Below, piece after piece: positions 8,501 to 14,375 of a stretch of DNA of 17,343 bases (position 1 is its first letter; every line of letters begins with the position of its first letter). Location: positions 1 to 17,343 of the forward strand of contig CANKWG010000020.1 of NCBI GenBank assembly GCA_947487325.1, in the 5' to 3' direction. Under the pieces are notes generated by a model that did no database searches, was not told the origin of the DNA, and was given only the letters and a program-made list of their open reading frames with translations. The stretch comes from Oxalobacteraceae bacterium (lineage in GTDB: Bacteria > Pseudomonadota > Gammaproteobacteria > Burkholderiales > Burkholderiaceae_D). A program made the position numbers and the translations under genes.

Positions 8501-8998
8501 ATGCGCATAGCCGGCGAGTGTGAGTTGTGATCTGAGTTGTGCTTCGTCGAGTCGCTCACCTTGCCTGAAAAAGAAAGTGAAGGCGGCCAGAAATGACGGC
8601 GGTCCCATCCGTACCAACGCAGTGGTGGCGGGTACGATCAGTACATCGCATTGAGCGCTGCGAATTTCATGCAGTGTCGCCAAACGCTCGGATACCAGAT
8701 CCTGATGCGGTGAAAATGCGTCGTAAGGTAATGTCTCCCAATCGGGTAGCAAATGGCAGCGCAGGGCCTGGCCTTCGCGCTGACCAAACCAAGCGATCTC
8801 GGTCAGCAAACGTTGTGCGGCGGGCGCATCGGCGACAATAATGGCCAGCATGCGTCCCTCGGCCTTGAGCGCATGCGCGGCCTGGGCGAGCACCAGTGAT
8901 TCCGCTGCGCCATGCAACGCAGGCATCACGAAGCGGGTGCCGGGTTTGGGAAGCGGTCTTATCGGTGTAGAAGCTGAGGGCATGACGGGCAAAGACAA
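5531..8998 (-). CDS. mfd: Transcription-repair coupling factor Mfd
   Basis: Mfd is an ATP-driven translocase that removes RNA polymerase stalled at DNA lesions and recruits UvrA. The product is 1155 aa (E. coli Mfd has 1148). In order it shows a UvrB-homology region (WETLPYDAFSPHQDL, GEYSVRGGLIDLFPMGS), the RNA-polymerase-interaction region (IGDPVVHLNHGIGRYCG), Walker A GDVGFGKTEVA with K646, the Walker B box DEEH at 741-744, TATPIPRTL, the translocation motif region (GRVGRSHHQAYAYLL) and the C-terminal TRCF domain. The start is uncertain: TTG at 8998 has GAAGG four bases upstream, while ATG at 8983 lacks a ribosome site and would shorten the protein by five residues. serB follows after 23 bases. 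It is divergent from ispD with an 83-base gap. Confidence 0.97.
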   Translation of the reverse strand: MSLPVMPSASTPIRPLPKPGTRFVMPALHGAAESLVLAQAAHALKAEGRMLAIIVADAPAAQRLLTEIAWFGQREGQALRCHLLPDWETLPYDAFSPHQDLVSERLATLHEIRSAQCDVLIVPATTALVRMGPPSFLAAFTFFFRQGERLDEAQLRSQLTLAGYAHVAQVMSPGEYSVRGGLIDLFPMGSVLPYRIDLFGDSIESLRTFDVDTQRSLYPVKEVRLLPGREFPMDEAARSAFRSRWREVIEGDPSRSMIYRDIGNGIASAGIEYYLPLFFEETATLFDYLPEGSSFTLIGDIEASIQRFWSDTRSRYNFLKSDRERPLLPPEQIFLSDEDFFSLLKPYGRWVLQDKVEASELSATLPDIAVNRRLDDPLSNLRAFLLQSPHRVMICAESGGRRETLREYFSEYALSLTACESLDDFMASTDRMMLCVSPLHEGTLLSTELGDIAFITETELYAGSGRRAGRKTQEGPSQVDSMVRDLSELKIGDPVVHLNHGIGRYCGLISMDLGEGETEFLHLQYAKETTLYVPVSQLHVISRYSGAAPEDAPLHTLGSGQWEKARRKAAEQIRDTAAELLNLYARRAARQGHSFEYSAHDYEAFADSFGFEETADQSAAIQAVIKDMTSGKPMDRLICGDVGFGKTEVALRAAFVAVMGGKQVAILAPTTLLAEQHAQTFADRFADWPVRIAELSRFRTSKEVTQALKGMADGSIDVVIGTHKLLSADVKFQRLGLVIIDEEHRFGVRQKEALKALRAEVDVLTLTATPIPRTLGMALEGLRDFSVIATAPQKRLAIKTFVRGESESVIREACLRELKRGGQVYFLHNEVDTIENRRKALEALLPEARIAIAHGQMHERDLEKVMRDFVAQRFNILLCTTIIETGIDVPTANTIIMHRADRFGLAQLHQLRGRVGRSHHQAYAYLLVHDVQTLTRQAERRLDAIQQMEELGSGFYLAMHDLEIRGAGEVLGENQSGEMTEIGFQLYSDMLMAAVRSLKNGKEPDLASPLSTTTEINLHVPALLPSDFCGDVHERLSIYKRLANGQTQESIDNLQEELIDRFGKLPDPVKALIETHRLRVSAKTVGIIKIDAHAESAQLQFEPKPPIDPMRIIELVQKSRHIRLSGQDKLKITAAMPDLAARVNQLKATIRALSH

Positions 8999-9081
8999 AA
9001 AGCCTTCGCGGATAGCGGCTGTTAGTCGCAGCCGTGGTTATGAATGGAAACTTTGTAGATAAGCGTGAGATTATATCGCCT

Positions 9082-9765
9082 ATGACTCAGCCTCGTTACT
9101 TCGCTCTTGTTCCTGCCGCCGGCGTCGGTGCGCGCATGGGCGGTGCCGTGCCCAAGCAATATGGACAGATTGCCGGCAAGTCACTGTTGCAGCATGTGAT
9201 GGAAATATTTACCGCAACGCCTGAAATAGAACATTGCTATGTCGTGGTGAGTCCTGAGGATAGTTTCATTGCGACGCTACCCGCAGTACCGCGTACGACG
9301 ATTTTATTTTGCGGTGGTGCGACCCGTCAGGTCTCGGTCACCAATGGCCTCGCTGCGATGGCGACCGAGGTCAAGCCCGATGATTGGGTGCTGGTGCATG
9401 ACGCGGCGCGCCCAGGTCTGACGGCGGAACTGATCGTCAGGCTGATCACGGCGGTTGCAGCGGACCCGGTCGGTGGATTGCTGGCTTTGCCCGTTGCGGA
9501 TACGCTCAAGCGCAGCACCGATCAGGGTAGAGCGCTTGAAACCGTGCCGCGTGAGCGCTTGTGGGCGGCGCAGACGCCCCAGATGTTTCGTCACGCTGCG
9601 TTGCTCGATGCACTTTTGAAAGCCAACGCTGTTACGGATGAAGCCAGTGCTTTCGAGGCACTGGGTCTGCAGCCTCGGCTGGTCGAGGGAAGTCCGCGCA
9701 ATTTCAAAGTCACGCTGCCAGAGGATATGCTGCTGGCCGAACGCTATCTGAAAGGCTCTGCATGA
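9082..9765 (+). CDS. ispD: 2-C-methyl-D-erythritol 4-phosphate cytidylyltransferase IspD
   Basis: IspD transfers CMP from CTP to 2-C-methyl-D-erythritol 4-phosphate, the third step of the MEP isoprenoid pathway. From the ATG at 9082 the product is 227 aa. The nucleotide-binding loop is FALVPAAGVGARMG with R18, followed by K25 in PKQY, the pair that contacts CTP in the family. VLVHDAARPG, WAAQTPQMFR, VTDEASAFEALG and NFKVTLPEDMLLAERYL are further IspD signatures. Sixteen in-frame codons upstream (from 9034) do not match the family and are left out. The stop codon overlaps the ispF start by four bases (ATGA), indicating translational coupling. Confidence 0.97.
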   Translation: MTQPRYFALVPAAGVGARMGGAVPKQYGQIAGKSLLQHVMEIFTATPEIEHCYVVVSPEDSFIATLPAVPRTTILFCGGATRQVSVTNGLAAMATEVKPDDWVLVHDAARPGLTAELIVRLITAVAADPVGGLLALPVADTLKRSTDQGRALETVPRERLWAAQTPQMFRHAALLDALLKANAVTDEASAFEALGLQPRLVEGSPRNFKVTLPEDMLLAERYLKGSA

Positions 9766-10265
9766 ATAATTCATCCGCATCTCTCCCACCGTTTCGCATT
9801 GGTCAGGGCTATGACTGTCATGCGTTGGTGCCGGGCCGGCCTTTGATTATTGGCGGCGTGACGATTCCCCATCGCAGCGGGCTGCTGGGGCATTCCGACG
9901 CCGATGTGCTGCTGCACGCGATTACGGATGCGCTCCTGGGCGCAGCGGGTCTTGGCGATATCGGCCGGCACTTTCCTGATACCGATCCGGAATTTGCAGG
10001 GGCTGATTCAAGAGTGCTGCTGCGGGTGGCAGCGCAGCGGGTACGCTCTACCGCATATGAAATTGGCAATATTGACGCCACGATCATCGCCCAAGCCCCC
10101 AAAATGGCCCCTCACTTACCCCGAATGATTGCTCAGATTGCGGCGGATTTGGCCGTTTCCGAAGCCCAGATCAACCTCAAAGCCAAGACCAATGAGCGTT
10201 TGGGATGGGAAGGGCGCGAGGAAGGTATCGCCGCCCAAGCGATTGCCCTGCTTCTGCAAAAATGA
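9762..10265 (+). CDS. ispF: 2-C-methyl-D-erythritol 2,4-cyclodiphosphate synthase IspF
   Basis: IspF cyclises CDP-methylerythritol 2-phosphate with release of CMP, the fifth step of the MEP pathway. It is normally a homotrimer with a zinc ion in each active site. The product is 167 aa. Zinc ligands by alignment with the E. coli enzyme are D18 and H20 (GYDCH) and H52 (HSDADVLLHAITD). LGDIGRHFPDTDP, IIAQAPKMAPH and the CMP-binding KAKTNERLGWEGREEGIAAQA are also present. About ten N-terminal residues are longer than in E. coli. The gene is coupled to ispD through an ATGA overlap. Its stop codon forms part of the Fur-box-like sequence that belongs to the next transcription unit. Confidence 0.97.
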   Translation: MNNSSASLPPFRIGQGYDCHALVPGRPLIIGGVTIPHRSGLLGHSDADVLLHAITDALLGAAGLGDIGRHFPDTDPEFAGADSRVLLRVAAQRVRSTAYEIGNIDATIIAQAPKMAPHLPRMIAQIAADLAVSEAQINLKAKTNERLGWEGREEGIAAQAIALLLQK

Positions 10266-10277
10266 TAATAGTTCTCA
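10263..10277 (+). promoter_or_regulatory. Fur-box-like operator before the rubrerythrin gene
   Basis: TGATAAT-A-GTTCTCA matches the 7-1-7 Fur consensus TGATAAT-n-ATTATCA at 12 of 14 arm positions and overlaps the ispF stop codon. A -10-like TACAAT lies just downstream at 10280-10285, and GATAAT within the box could itself be a -10, so a bound repressor would occlude the promoter. The assignment to Fur is by motif only. Confidence 0.6.
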
Positions 10278-10293
10278 TCTACAATAATTTGTA

Positions 10294-10437
10294 ACTCAAT
10301 AGCTTTTCTCAATCGACTGCATTGAGATAGCCAATTTGAGCTTTTTCCCAGCCGACCCCATACTCCGTTTCGAAAACCTGTACTAGCTGGTCGGTTTTCA
10401 ACCCAGATCGTATACCTCCAGCATCACTTTGTTGATG
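10294..10437 (+). other. Inverted-repeat-rich leader of the rubrerythrin gene
   Basis: The 208-base gap before the rubrerythrin gene contains several dyads. TCTCAAT (10307-10313) pairs with ATTGAGA (10321-10327), with related copies ACTCAAT at 10294-10300 and TTTGAG at 10335-10340. AGCCGACC (10350-10357) pairs with GGTCGGTT (10389-10396, one G-U). GAAAACC (10372-10378) pairs with GGTTTTC (10393-10399) and competes with the previous stem. CATCA (10422-10426) pairs with TGATG (10433-10437). No open reading frame is apparent. Whether these act in RNA or as protein-binding DNA sites is unknown. Confidence 0.4.
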
Positions 10438-10462
10438 GGGGTCTGTTTTTCCATGAATTCAT

Positions 10463-10468
10463 AGGAGA
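10463..10468 (+). promoter_or_regulatory. Strong ribosome binding site of the rubrerythrin gene
   Basis: AGGAGA lies five bases before the ATG at 10474. It is one of the few near-consensus sites in the window and predicts high translation. Confidence 0.75.
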
Positions 10469-10473
10469 TCTAC

Positions 10474-10896
10474 ATGTCCAAGTTGAAAGGCTCCAAGACG
10501 GAAGCCAATCTGAAAGACGCTTTTTCGGGCGAATCTCAGGCAAACCGCCGTTATCTGTACTTCGCGAACAAGGCCGACGTTGAAGGCCAAAACGATGTCG
10601 CAGCGCTGTTCCGCTCGACCGCTGAAGGCGAAACCGGCCACGCACACGGTCACCTCGAGTACCTCGAGCAAGTGGGTGATCCTGCAACCGGTCTGCCAAT
10701 CGGCTCATCGCGTCAGAACCTGATGGCAGCTGTTGCCGGCGAAACCCATGAGTACACCGACATGTACCCAGGTATGGCCAAGACAGCTCGCGAAGAAGGT
10801 TTCGACGAGATCGCTGACTGGTTCGAAACTCTGGCAAAGGCTGAGCGTTCACACGCTAACCGTTATCAGAAAGCCCTCGACGCACTGGTCGACTGA
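10474..10896 (+). CDS. rbr: Rubrerythrin (ferritin-like diiron protein without rubredoxin domain)
   Basis: Rubrerythrins are non-haem diiron proteins that usually reduce hydrogen peroxide. The product is 140 aa, only the four-helix ferritin-like domain; the C-terminal rubredoxin CxxC domain of classical rubrerythrin is absent. Diiron ligands are visible by position and motif: E20 (SGESQANRRY), E53 and H56 (EGETGHAHGH), E90 and E93 (AGETHEYTDMY), and E124-x2-H127 (AERSHANRYQ). Without its own rubredoxin it needs an external electron donor. The next gene encodes a multi-cluster Fe-S protein, which is a candidate. The strong ribosome site and the Fur-like box upstream suggest regulated, high expression. 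The cytosolic location is inferred from the lack of a signal peptide. Confidence 0.93.
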   Translation: MSKLKGSKTEANLKDAFSGESQANRRYLYFANKADVEGQNDVAALFRSTAEGETGHAHGHLEYLEQVGDPATGLPIGSSRQNLMAAVAGETHEYTDMYPGMAKTAREEGFDEIADWFETLAKAERSHANRYQKALDALVD

Positions 10897-10908
10897 TAAG
10901 CAAGTTGT

Positions 10909-10942
10909 CACAACCCTCCGAGCAAAAGCAAAGAGGGTTGTG
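10909..10942 (+). other. Hairpin A between the rubrerythrin and Fe-S protein genes
   Basis: A perfect 10-bp stem, CACAACCCTC (10909-10918) with GAGGGTTGTG (10933-10942), has a 14-base A-rich loop. No T-run follows, so it is not a standard terminator. Its right arm is also the left arm of hairpin B, so the two cannot form together. Confidence 0.7.
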
Positions 10943-10983
10943 CAGAGCGCATGAAGGCACACGCATGCGCTGCGCACAACCCT
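10934..10983 (+). other. Hairpin B, alternative to hairpin A
   Basis: AGGGTTGTGC (10934-10943) pairs with GCACAACCCT (10974-10983) over 10 bp. After a 2x2 internal mismatch, AGCGCATG (10946-10953) pairs with CATGCGCT (10964-10971) over 8 bp around a 10-base loop. It ends 23 bases before the ATG of the Fe-S protein gene. CACAACCCT is thus present twice in direct and once in inverted orientation. Confidence 0.7.
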
Positions 10984-11006
10984 AATCACCTGCAAGAGAT
11001 CAAAAC

Positions 11007-12341
11007 ATGTCACGAGAAGGTAACCTCCAAGCCCCGACCCGTCATCCTTTGGATTGGCTGAACGAGGACTTTTACAACGAAGATTCGATGAACGCAGAGC
11101 TTGAGCGCGTCTACGATATCTGCCATGGTTGCCGTCGCTGTGTATCGCTGTGCGCATCCTTCCCTACGCTGTTCGATCTCGTGGATGAGTCCGAGACGAT
11201 GGAAGTCGATGGCGTCGACAAGAAGGATTACATGAAGGTCGTTGACCAGTGCTATCTGTGCGACCTCTGCTACATGACCAAATGCCCGTATACACCGCCG
11301 CATGAGTGGAACCTCGACTTCCCCCACTTAATGTTGCGTGCCAAAGCCGTGAAGTACAAAAAAGGCGAAGTTCTGGCGCGTGACAAGTTCCTCTCTGATA
11401 CCGATGGTCTCGGCATGTTTGCGGGCATACCGATTGTGACTCAGGCTGTCAATGCAGTGAACAAAGCATCGATTACGCGCGGCGTTCTCGAAAATGTGCT
11501 CGGTGTCGACAAGAAAGCCTGGCTGCCGGAATTTGCGACGACCAAGTTCCGCTCGAGTGCGAAGCGTTCGGCGTCGCACGCCGTTAAGGACGGTAAAAAT
11601 ACACCGGGCAAGGTCGCGATTTATTCGACCTGCTATGTGAACTACAACGAACCTGGCATCGGTCACGATCTGCTGGCGATTTTGGATCACAACGAAATTC
11701 CGTACGTGATGGTGGAAAAAGAAGCCTGCTGCGGCATGCCCAAGCTGGAGCAGGGCGACTTGCAGGGTGTGGCAGAGAAAAAAGCGATCAACATTCCGCA
11801 CTTGGCCAAGCTCGCGAAAGAAGGCTATGCCATTCTGACTGCGATTCCTTCCTGCACGCTGATGTACAAGCAGGAATTGCCACTGATGTTCCCCGACTGT
11901 TCAGATACGCAACTGGTAAAAGAAGCGATGTGGGATCCGTTTGAGTATTTCGTTGTGCGCAATCGTGATGGTTTGCTCAAGACCGATTTCAAAGAGTCGT
12001 TGGGGCAGGTGTCGTATCACATCCCTTGTCACTCGCGCGTGCAGAACGTAGGCCGCAAGACCGCCGAGATGTTGCAACTGGTGCCCGATACCAAACTCAA
12101 TGTCGTCGAGCGCTGCTCTGGTCATGCGGGTACGTATGGCGTGAAGAAGGAGTATCACGCGATGTCGATGAAGATCGGCAAACCGGTGTTCAAGGCCATG
12201 GCCAATGATGAGCCGGATTACATTTCCTCCGACTGCCAGTTGGCGGGGCATCACATTGCGCAGGGCATGGAAGAGGGTGGCATGAAAAAAGCCGAGATGG
12301 CGCATCCCTTGTCGCTGCTGCGCAAAGCCTACGCTATCTAA
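11007..12341 (+). CDS. GlpC/HdrD-like Fe-S protein with two CCG-type domains
   Basis: The product is 444 aa and resembles the electron-transfer subunits GlpC and HdrD. Two N-terminal [4Fe-4S] motifs are visible: C39-x2-C42-x2-C45-x3-C49 and C82-x2-C85-x2-C88-x4-C93 (CYLCDLCYMTKCPY), followed by PPHEW. Two cysteine-rich CCG-type domains follow. The first has C209, C241-C242-G243 and C283; the second has C341, C370-S371-G372 and C410. In the second domain serine replaces one cysteine of the CCG pair. There is no membrane segment or signal peptide. It lies between rubrerythrin and DUF3501 genes, an arrangement I recall from other betaproteobacteria. A role passing electrons to the rubrerythrin is inferred; the real donor and acceptor are unknown. 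Confidence 0.85.
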   Translation: MSREGNLQAPTRHPLDWLNEDFYNEDSMNAELERVYDICHGCRRCVSLCASFPTLFDLVDESETMEVDGVDKKDYMKVVDQCYLCDLCYMTKCPYTPPHEWNLDFPHLMLRAKAVKYKKGEVLARDKFLSDTDGLGMFAGIPIVTQAVNAVNKASITRGVLENVLGVDKKAWLPEFATTKFRSSAKRSASHAVKDGKNTPGKVAIYSTCYVNYNEPGIGHDLLAILDHNEIPYVMVEKEACCGMPKLEQGDLQGVAEKKAINIPHLAKLAKEGYAILTAIPSCTLMYKQELPLMFPDCSDTQLVKEAMWDPFEYFVVRNRDGLLKTDFKESLGQVSYHIPCHSRVQNVGRKTAEMLQLVPDTKLNVVERCSGHAGTYGVKKEYHAMSMKIGKPVFKAMANDEPDYISSDCQLAGHHIAQGMEEGGMKKAEMAHPLSLLRKAYAI

Positions 12342-12383
12342 TTTTTGCATTTGATTTTTAACTGATTCTTAAAGGAGTTCACC

Positions 12384-12965
12384 ATGGCGATTACCCGTGA
12401 AAGCCTGATGGGTCTCGAGACTTACGCAAAAACGCGTGTCGAGTTCCGCAAACAGGTCATGGAGCACAAAAAAAATCGTAGCGTTTATTTGGGCAACCAC
12501 GTCACGCTCCTGTTTGAAGACGAAATGACGCTGCGCTATCAGGTGCAGGAGATGCTGCGCATCGAAAAGATATTCGAGGAAGAAGGCATTCAATCCGAAC
12601 TCGATGCCTACAATCCGCTGTGCCCTGAGGGCAGCAACTTTAAAGCGACCATGCTGATCGAGTATGGCAACGTCGCCGAGCGAAAAGTGGCGCTGGCCAA
12701 GTTGATCGGTATTGAAGACCGTTTGTTCATTCAAGTCGAAGGTCAGTCGCGCGTTTATGCGATTGCTGATGAAGATCTGGAGCGCGAAACTGCCGAGAAA
12801 ACTTCAGCGGTGCATTTTGTGCGCTTTGAACTGACACCTGAAATGAAATCCGCATTGAAGAGCGGTGCGCAGATGATGGTGGGCTGCGATCATCCGAACT
12901 ATCCTGTGCATCTCGAAGAACTGCCGCAGGAGACCTTGGCCGCGTTGCTCAAGGACTTGAGCTGA
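12384..12965 (+). CDS. DUF3501 family protein
   Basis: The product is 193 aa and is recognised as DUF3501 by its start (ITRESLMGLETYAKTRVEFR), the block VYLGNHVTLLFEDEMTLRYQVQEMLRIE, and its position after a rubrerythrin and an Fe-S protein gene. Visible potential metal ligands are C80 (LCPEG) and the late motif GCDHPNY with C168, D169 and H170, but no function can be read from them. There is no signal peptide or membrane segment. AAAGGAG at 12371-12377 lies six bases before the ATG. The gap from the preceding gene is 42 bases, so cotranscription is likely. A terminator follows at 13044-13074. Confidence 0.85.
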   Translation: MAITRESLMGLETYAKTRVEFRKQVMEHKKNRSVYLGNHVTLLFEDEMTLRYQVQEMLRIEKIFEEEGIQSELDAYNPLCPEGSNFKATMLIEYGNVAERKVALAKLIGIEDRLFIQVEGQSRVYAIADEDLERETAEKTSAVHFVRFELTPEMKSALKSGAQMMVGCDHPNYPVHLEELPQETLAALLKDLS

Positions 12966-13013
12966 TTAGTTTATCGAATCATTGAAGGTGCTTACACGCG
13001 TAGTCGAATAGCA

Positions 13014-14375
13014 TCATGCATGTGCTGCCCTGAGCCACACCCGAACCGCGAGCCCACCGGCCTCGCGGTTTTTTATTTCCAGTCGTCCCTGATGTCGCTG
13101 CACCACGCGATCCACAATCGCCAAGCCGAGCCCGGCGCCATTGGCATGCGTACGGGCGCTGTCCATGCGGGTGAATGGGCGCAGCAAATGCGGGATCTCT
13201 TCCTCAGGTAATCCGACACCGTGATCGGCGATTTCCAATCGGATGTGTCGGCCATCACGAGTGGCCGATATGTCGAGTTGTGTGACGCCGCTGTCGGCCG
13301 TTTTCCCGTAGCGTCGCGCATTCTCGATCAGATTACTGATCACGCGCCCGATGTCGGTCGAATTGCCCGTTGCACTCAGTGCCGTATCAATGGATGCATT
13401 GATGTCGAGATCAGGGAGGCGTACTGCCTCTTCTACCATTTTCTGCAACAGTGCGGACAAATCGAAGGTGCTGAAAGCTGACGATTCGGCAGGACGCGCG
13501 TAATCCAGAAACTGTCCGATGATGGCTTCCATCTGTGCGAGATCAGATTGCATGCCATTGCGAGCATCTTCGGGTAATTTTGCCATCTCGACTTCGAGCA
13601 GCATGCGGGCAATCGGCGTGCGCAAGTCATGCGAGATGCCGGCCAGAATGACCGCACGATCTGACTCGACCTGGTTCAGATCCTGCACCATCTGATTGAA
13701 ACTCTGATTCGCTTCGCGAATTTCTGTCGGACCCTGATCCGGCAAGGGCGCTGGCGTCAGACCACGCGCCATGGCACGTGCGGCCGAGGACAGGCGTGCC
13801 AGTGGCTGATTGATCAGTCGACTAATGAACACAGCACCCAGCAGGGACAGTACCAGCGTCACTGTTACCCAACCAATCCACTGAATGCCCAAGGTGCGTT
13901 CGATGCGCTCGCGATCCATCATCAGCCAGTAATCATCATCGTCGATACGGAAGCTCACCCAAAAGCCGCGTATCTCGTTGACCTCACCAGCAAATTGCGT
14001 GTCTTGTCCCAGACGCTGACGCACACTCTCTTCGATGACATTCATTAGATCCGTGTCTGGCATCGCATCGGTCACATCCTCGGTTTCGCGGGGATAAATA
14101 CGTATGCCTTGATTGCTCGCCAGATCAAACAGCAGTTCGCGCCGCAACTCCGGTGCGGAGTGGAGCAGCGCGGCACGGGTAATCGTGACGATCGAGGTCA
14201 CTTGTGCCGCAATTTGTTCGCCGCGCGGCGTGCGCTCCACAACACGAAAGCTTGCGACCCACGCTGCCATGCTGGCGGCAATCAGAAAGGCGATCAGAAA
14301 AAAAGTGCGCCAGAAAAGGCCGCTGCGCAGCCCGGCCTGATTAGCTGACGCGGTGCGCTCAGGTACGCCACTCAT
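13014..14375 (-). CDS. envZ: EnvZ-type osmosensor histidine kinase
   Basis: This is an inner-membrane sensor kinase that phosphorylates the OmpR-type partner encoded just upstream. The product is 453 aa. It has a transmembrane segment at about residues 22-42, a periplasmic region at about 43-163, a second transmembrane segment at about 164-186, a HAMP domain to about 238, the H-box GISHDLRTP with phospho-accepting H249, the N-box SNLIENARRYG, the G1 box ADHGVGLP, and the G2 box NGAGLGLAIVDRV. The ATG overlaps the ompR stop by four bases (ATGA), so translation is coupled. The 3' end, codons for the last ~20 residues, contains on the opposite strand the terminator of the convergent cluster. The actual stimulus cannot be read from the sequence. 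Confidence 0.94.
   Translation of the reverse strand: MSGVPERTASANQAGLRSGLFWRTFFLIAFLIAASMAAWVASFRVVERTPRGEQIAAQVTSIVTITRAALLHSAPELRRELLFDLASNQGIRIYPRETEDVTDAMPDTDLMNVIEESVRQRLGQDTQFAGEVNEIRGFWVSFRIDDDDYWLMMDRERIERTLGIQWIGWVTVTLVLSLLGAVFISRLINQPLARLSSAARAMARGLTPAPLPDQGPTEIREANQSFNQMVQDLNQVESDRAVILAGISHDLRTPIARMLLEVEMAKLPEDARNGMQSDLAQMEAIIGQFLDYARPAESSAFSTFDLSALLQKMVEEAVRLPDLDINASIDTALSATGNSTDIGRVISNLIENARRYGKTADSGVTQLDISATRDGRHIRLEIADHGVGLPEEEIPHLLRPFTRMDSARTHANGAGLGLAIVDRVVQRHQGRLEIKNREAGGLAVRVWLRAAHA
13044..13074 (+). terminator. Intrinsic terminator of the rubrerythrin cluster, inside envZ
   Basis: A 9-bp GC-rich stem, AACCGCGAG (13044-13052) with CTCGCGGTT (13062-13070), has a 9-base loop and runs into TTTTTT (13069-13074) on the plus strand. 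It lies 78 bases after the DUF3501 stop and within the 3' coding end of envZ. It has no T-run in the minus direction, so it works only for plus-strand transcripts. Nothing else is seen in 12966-13013. Confidence 0.85.

Noticed and set aside
10424..10852. 142-codon frame antisense to the rubrerythrin gene
   Set aside because: The rubrerythrin frame has all diiron ligands and a strong ribosome site; the antisense frame has neither family motifs nor a start signal.
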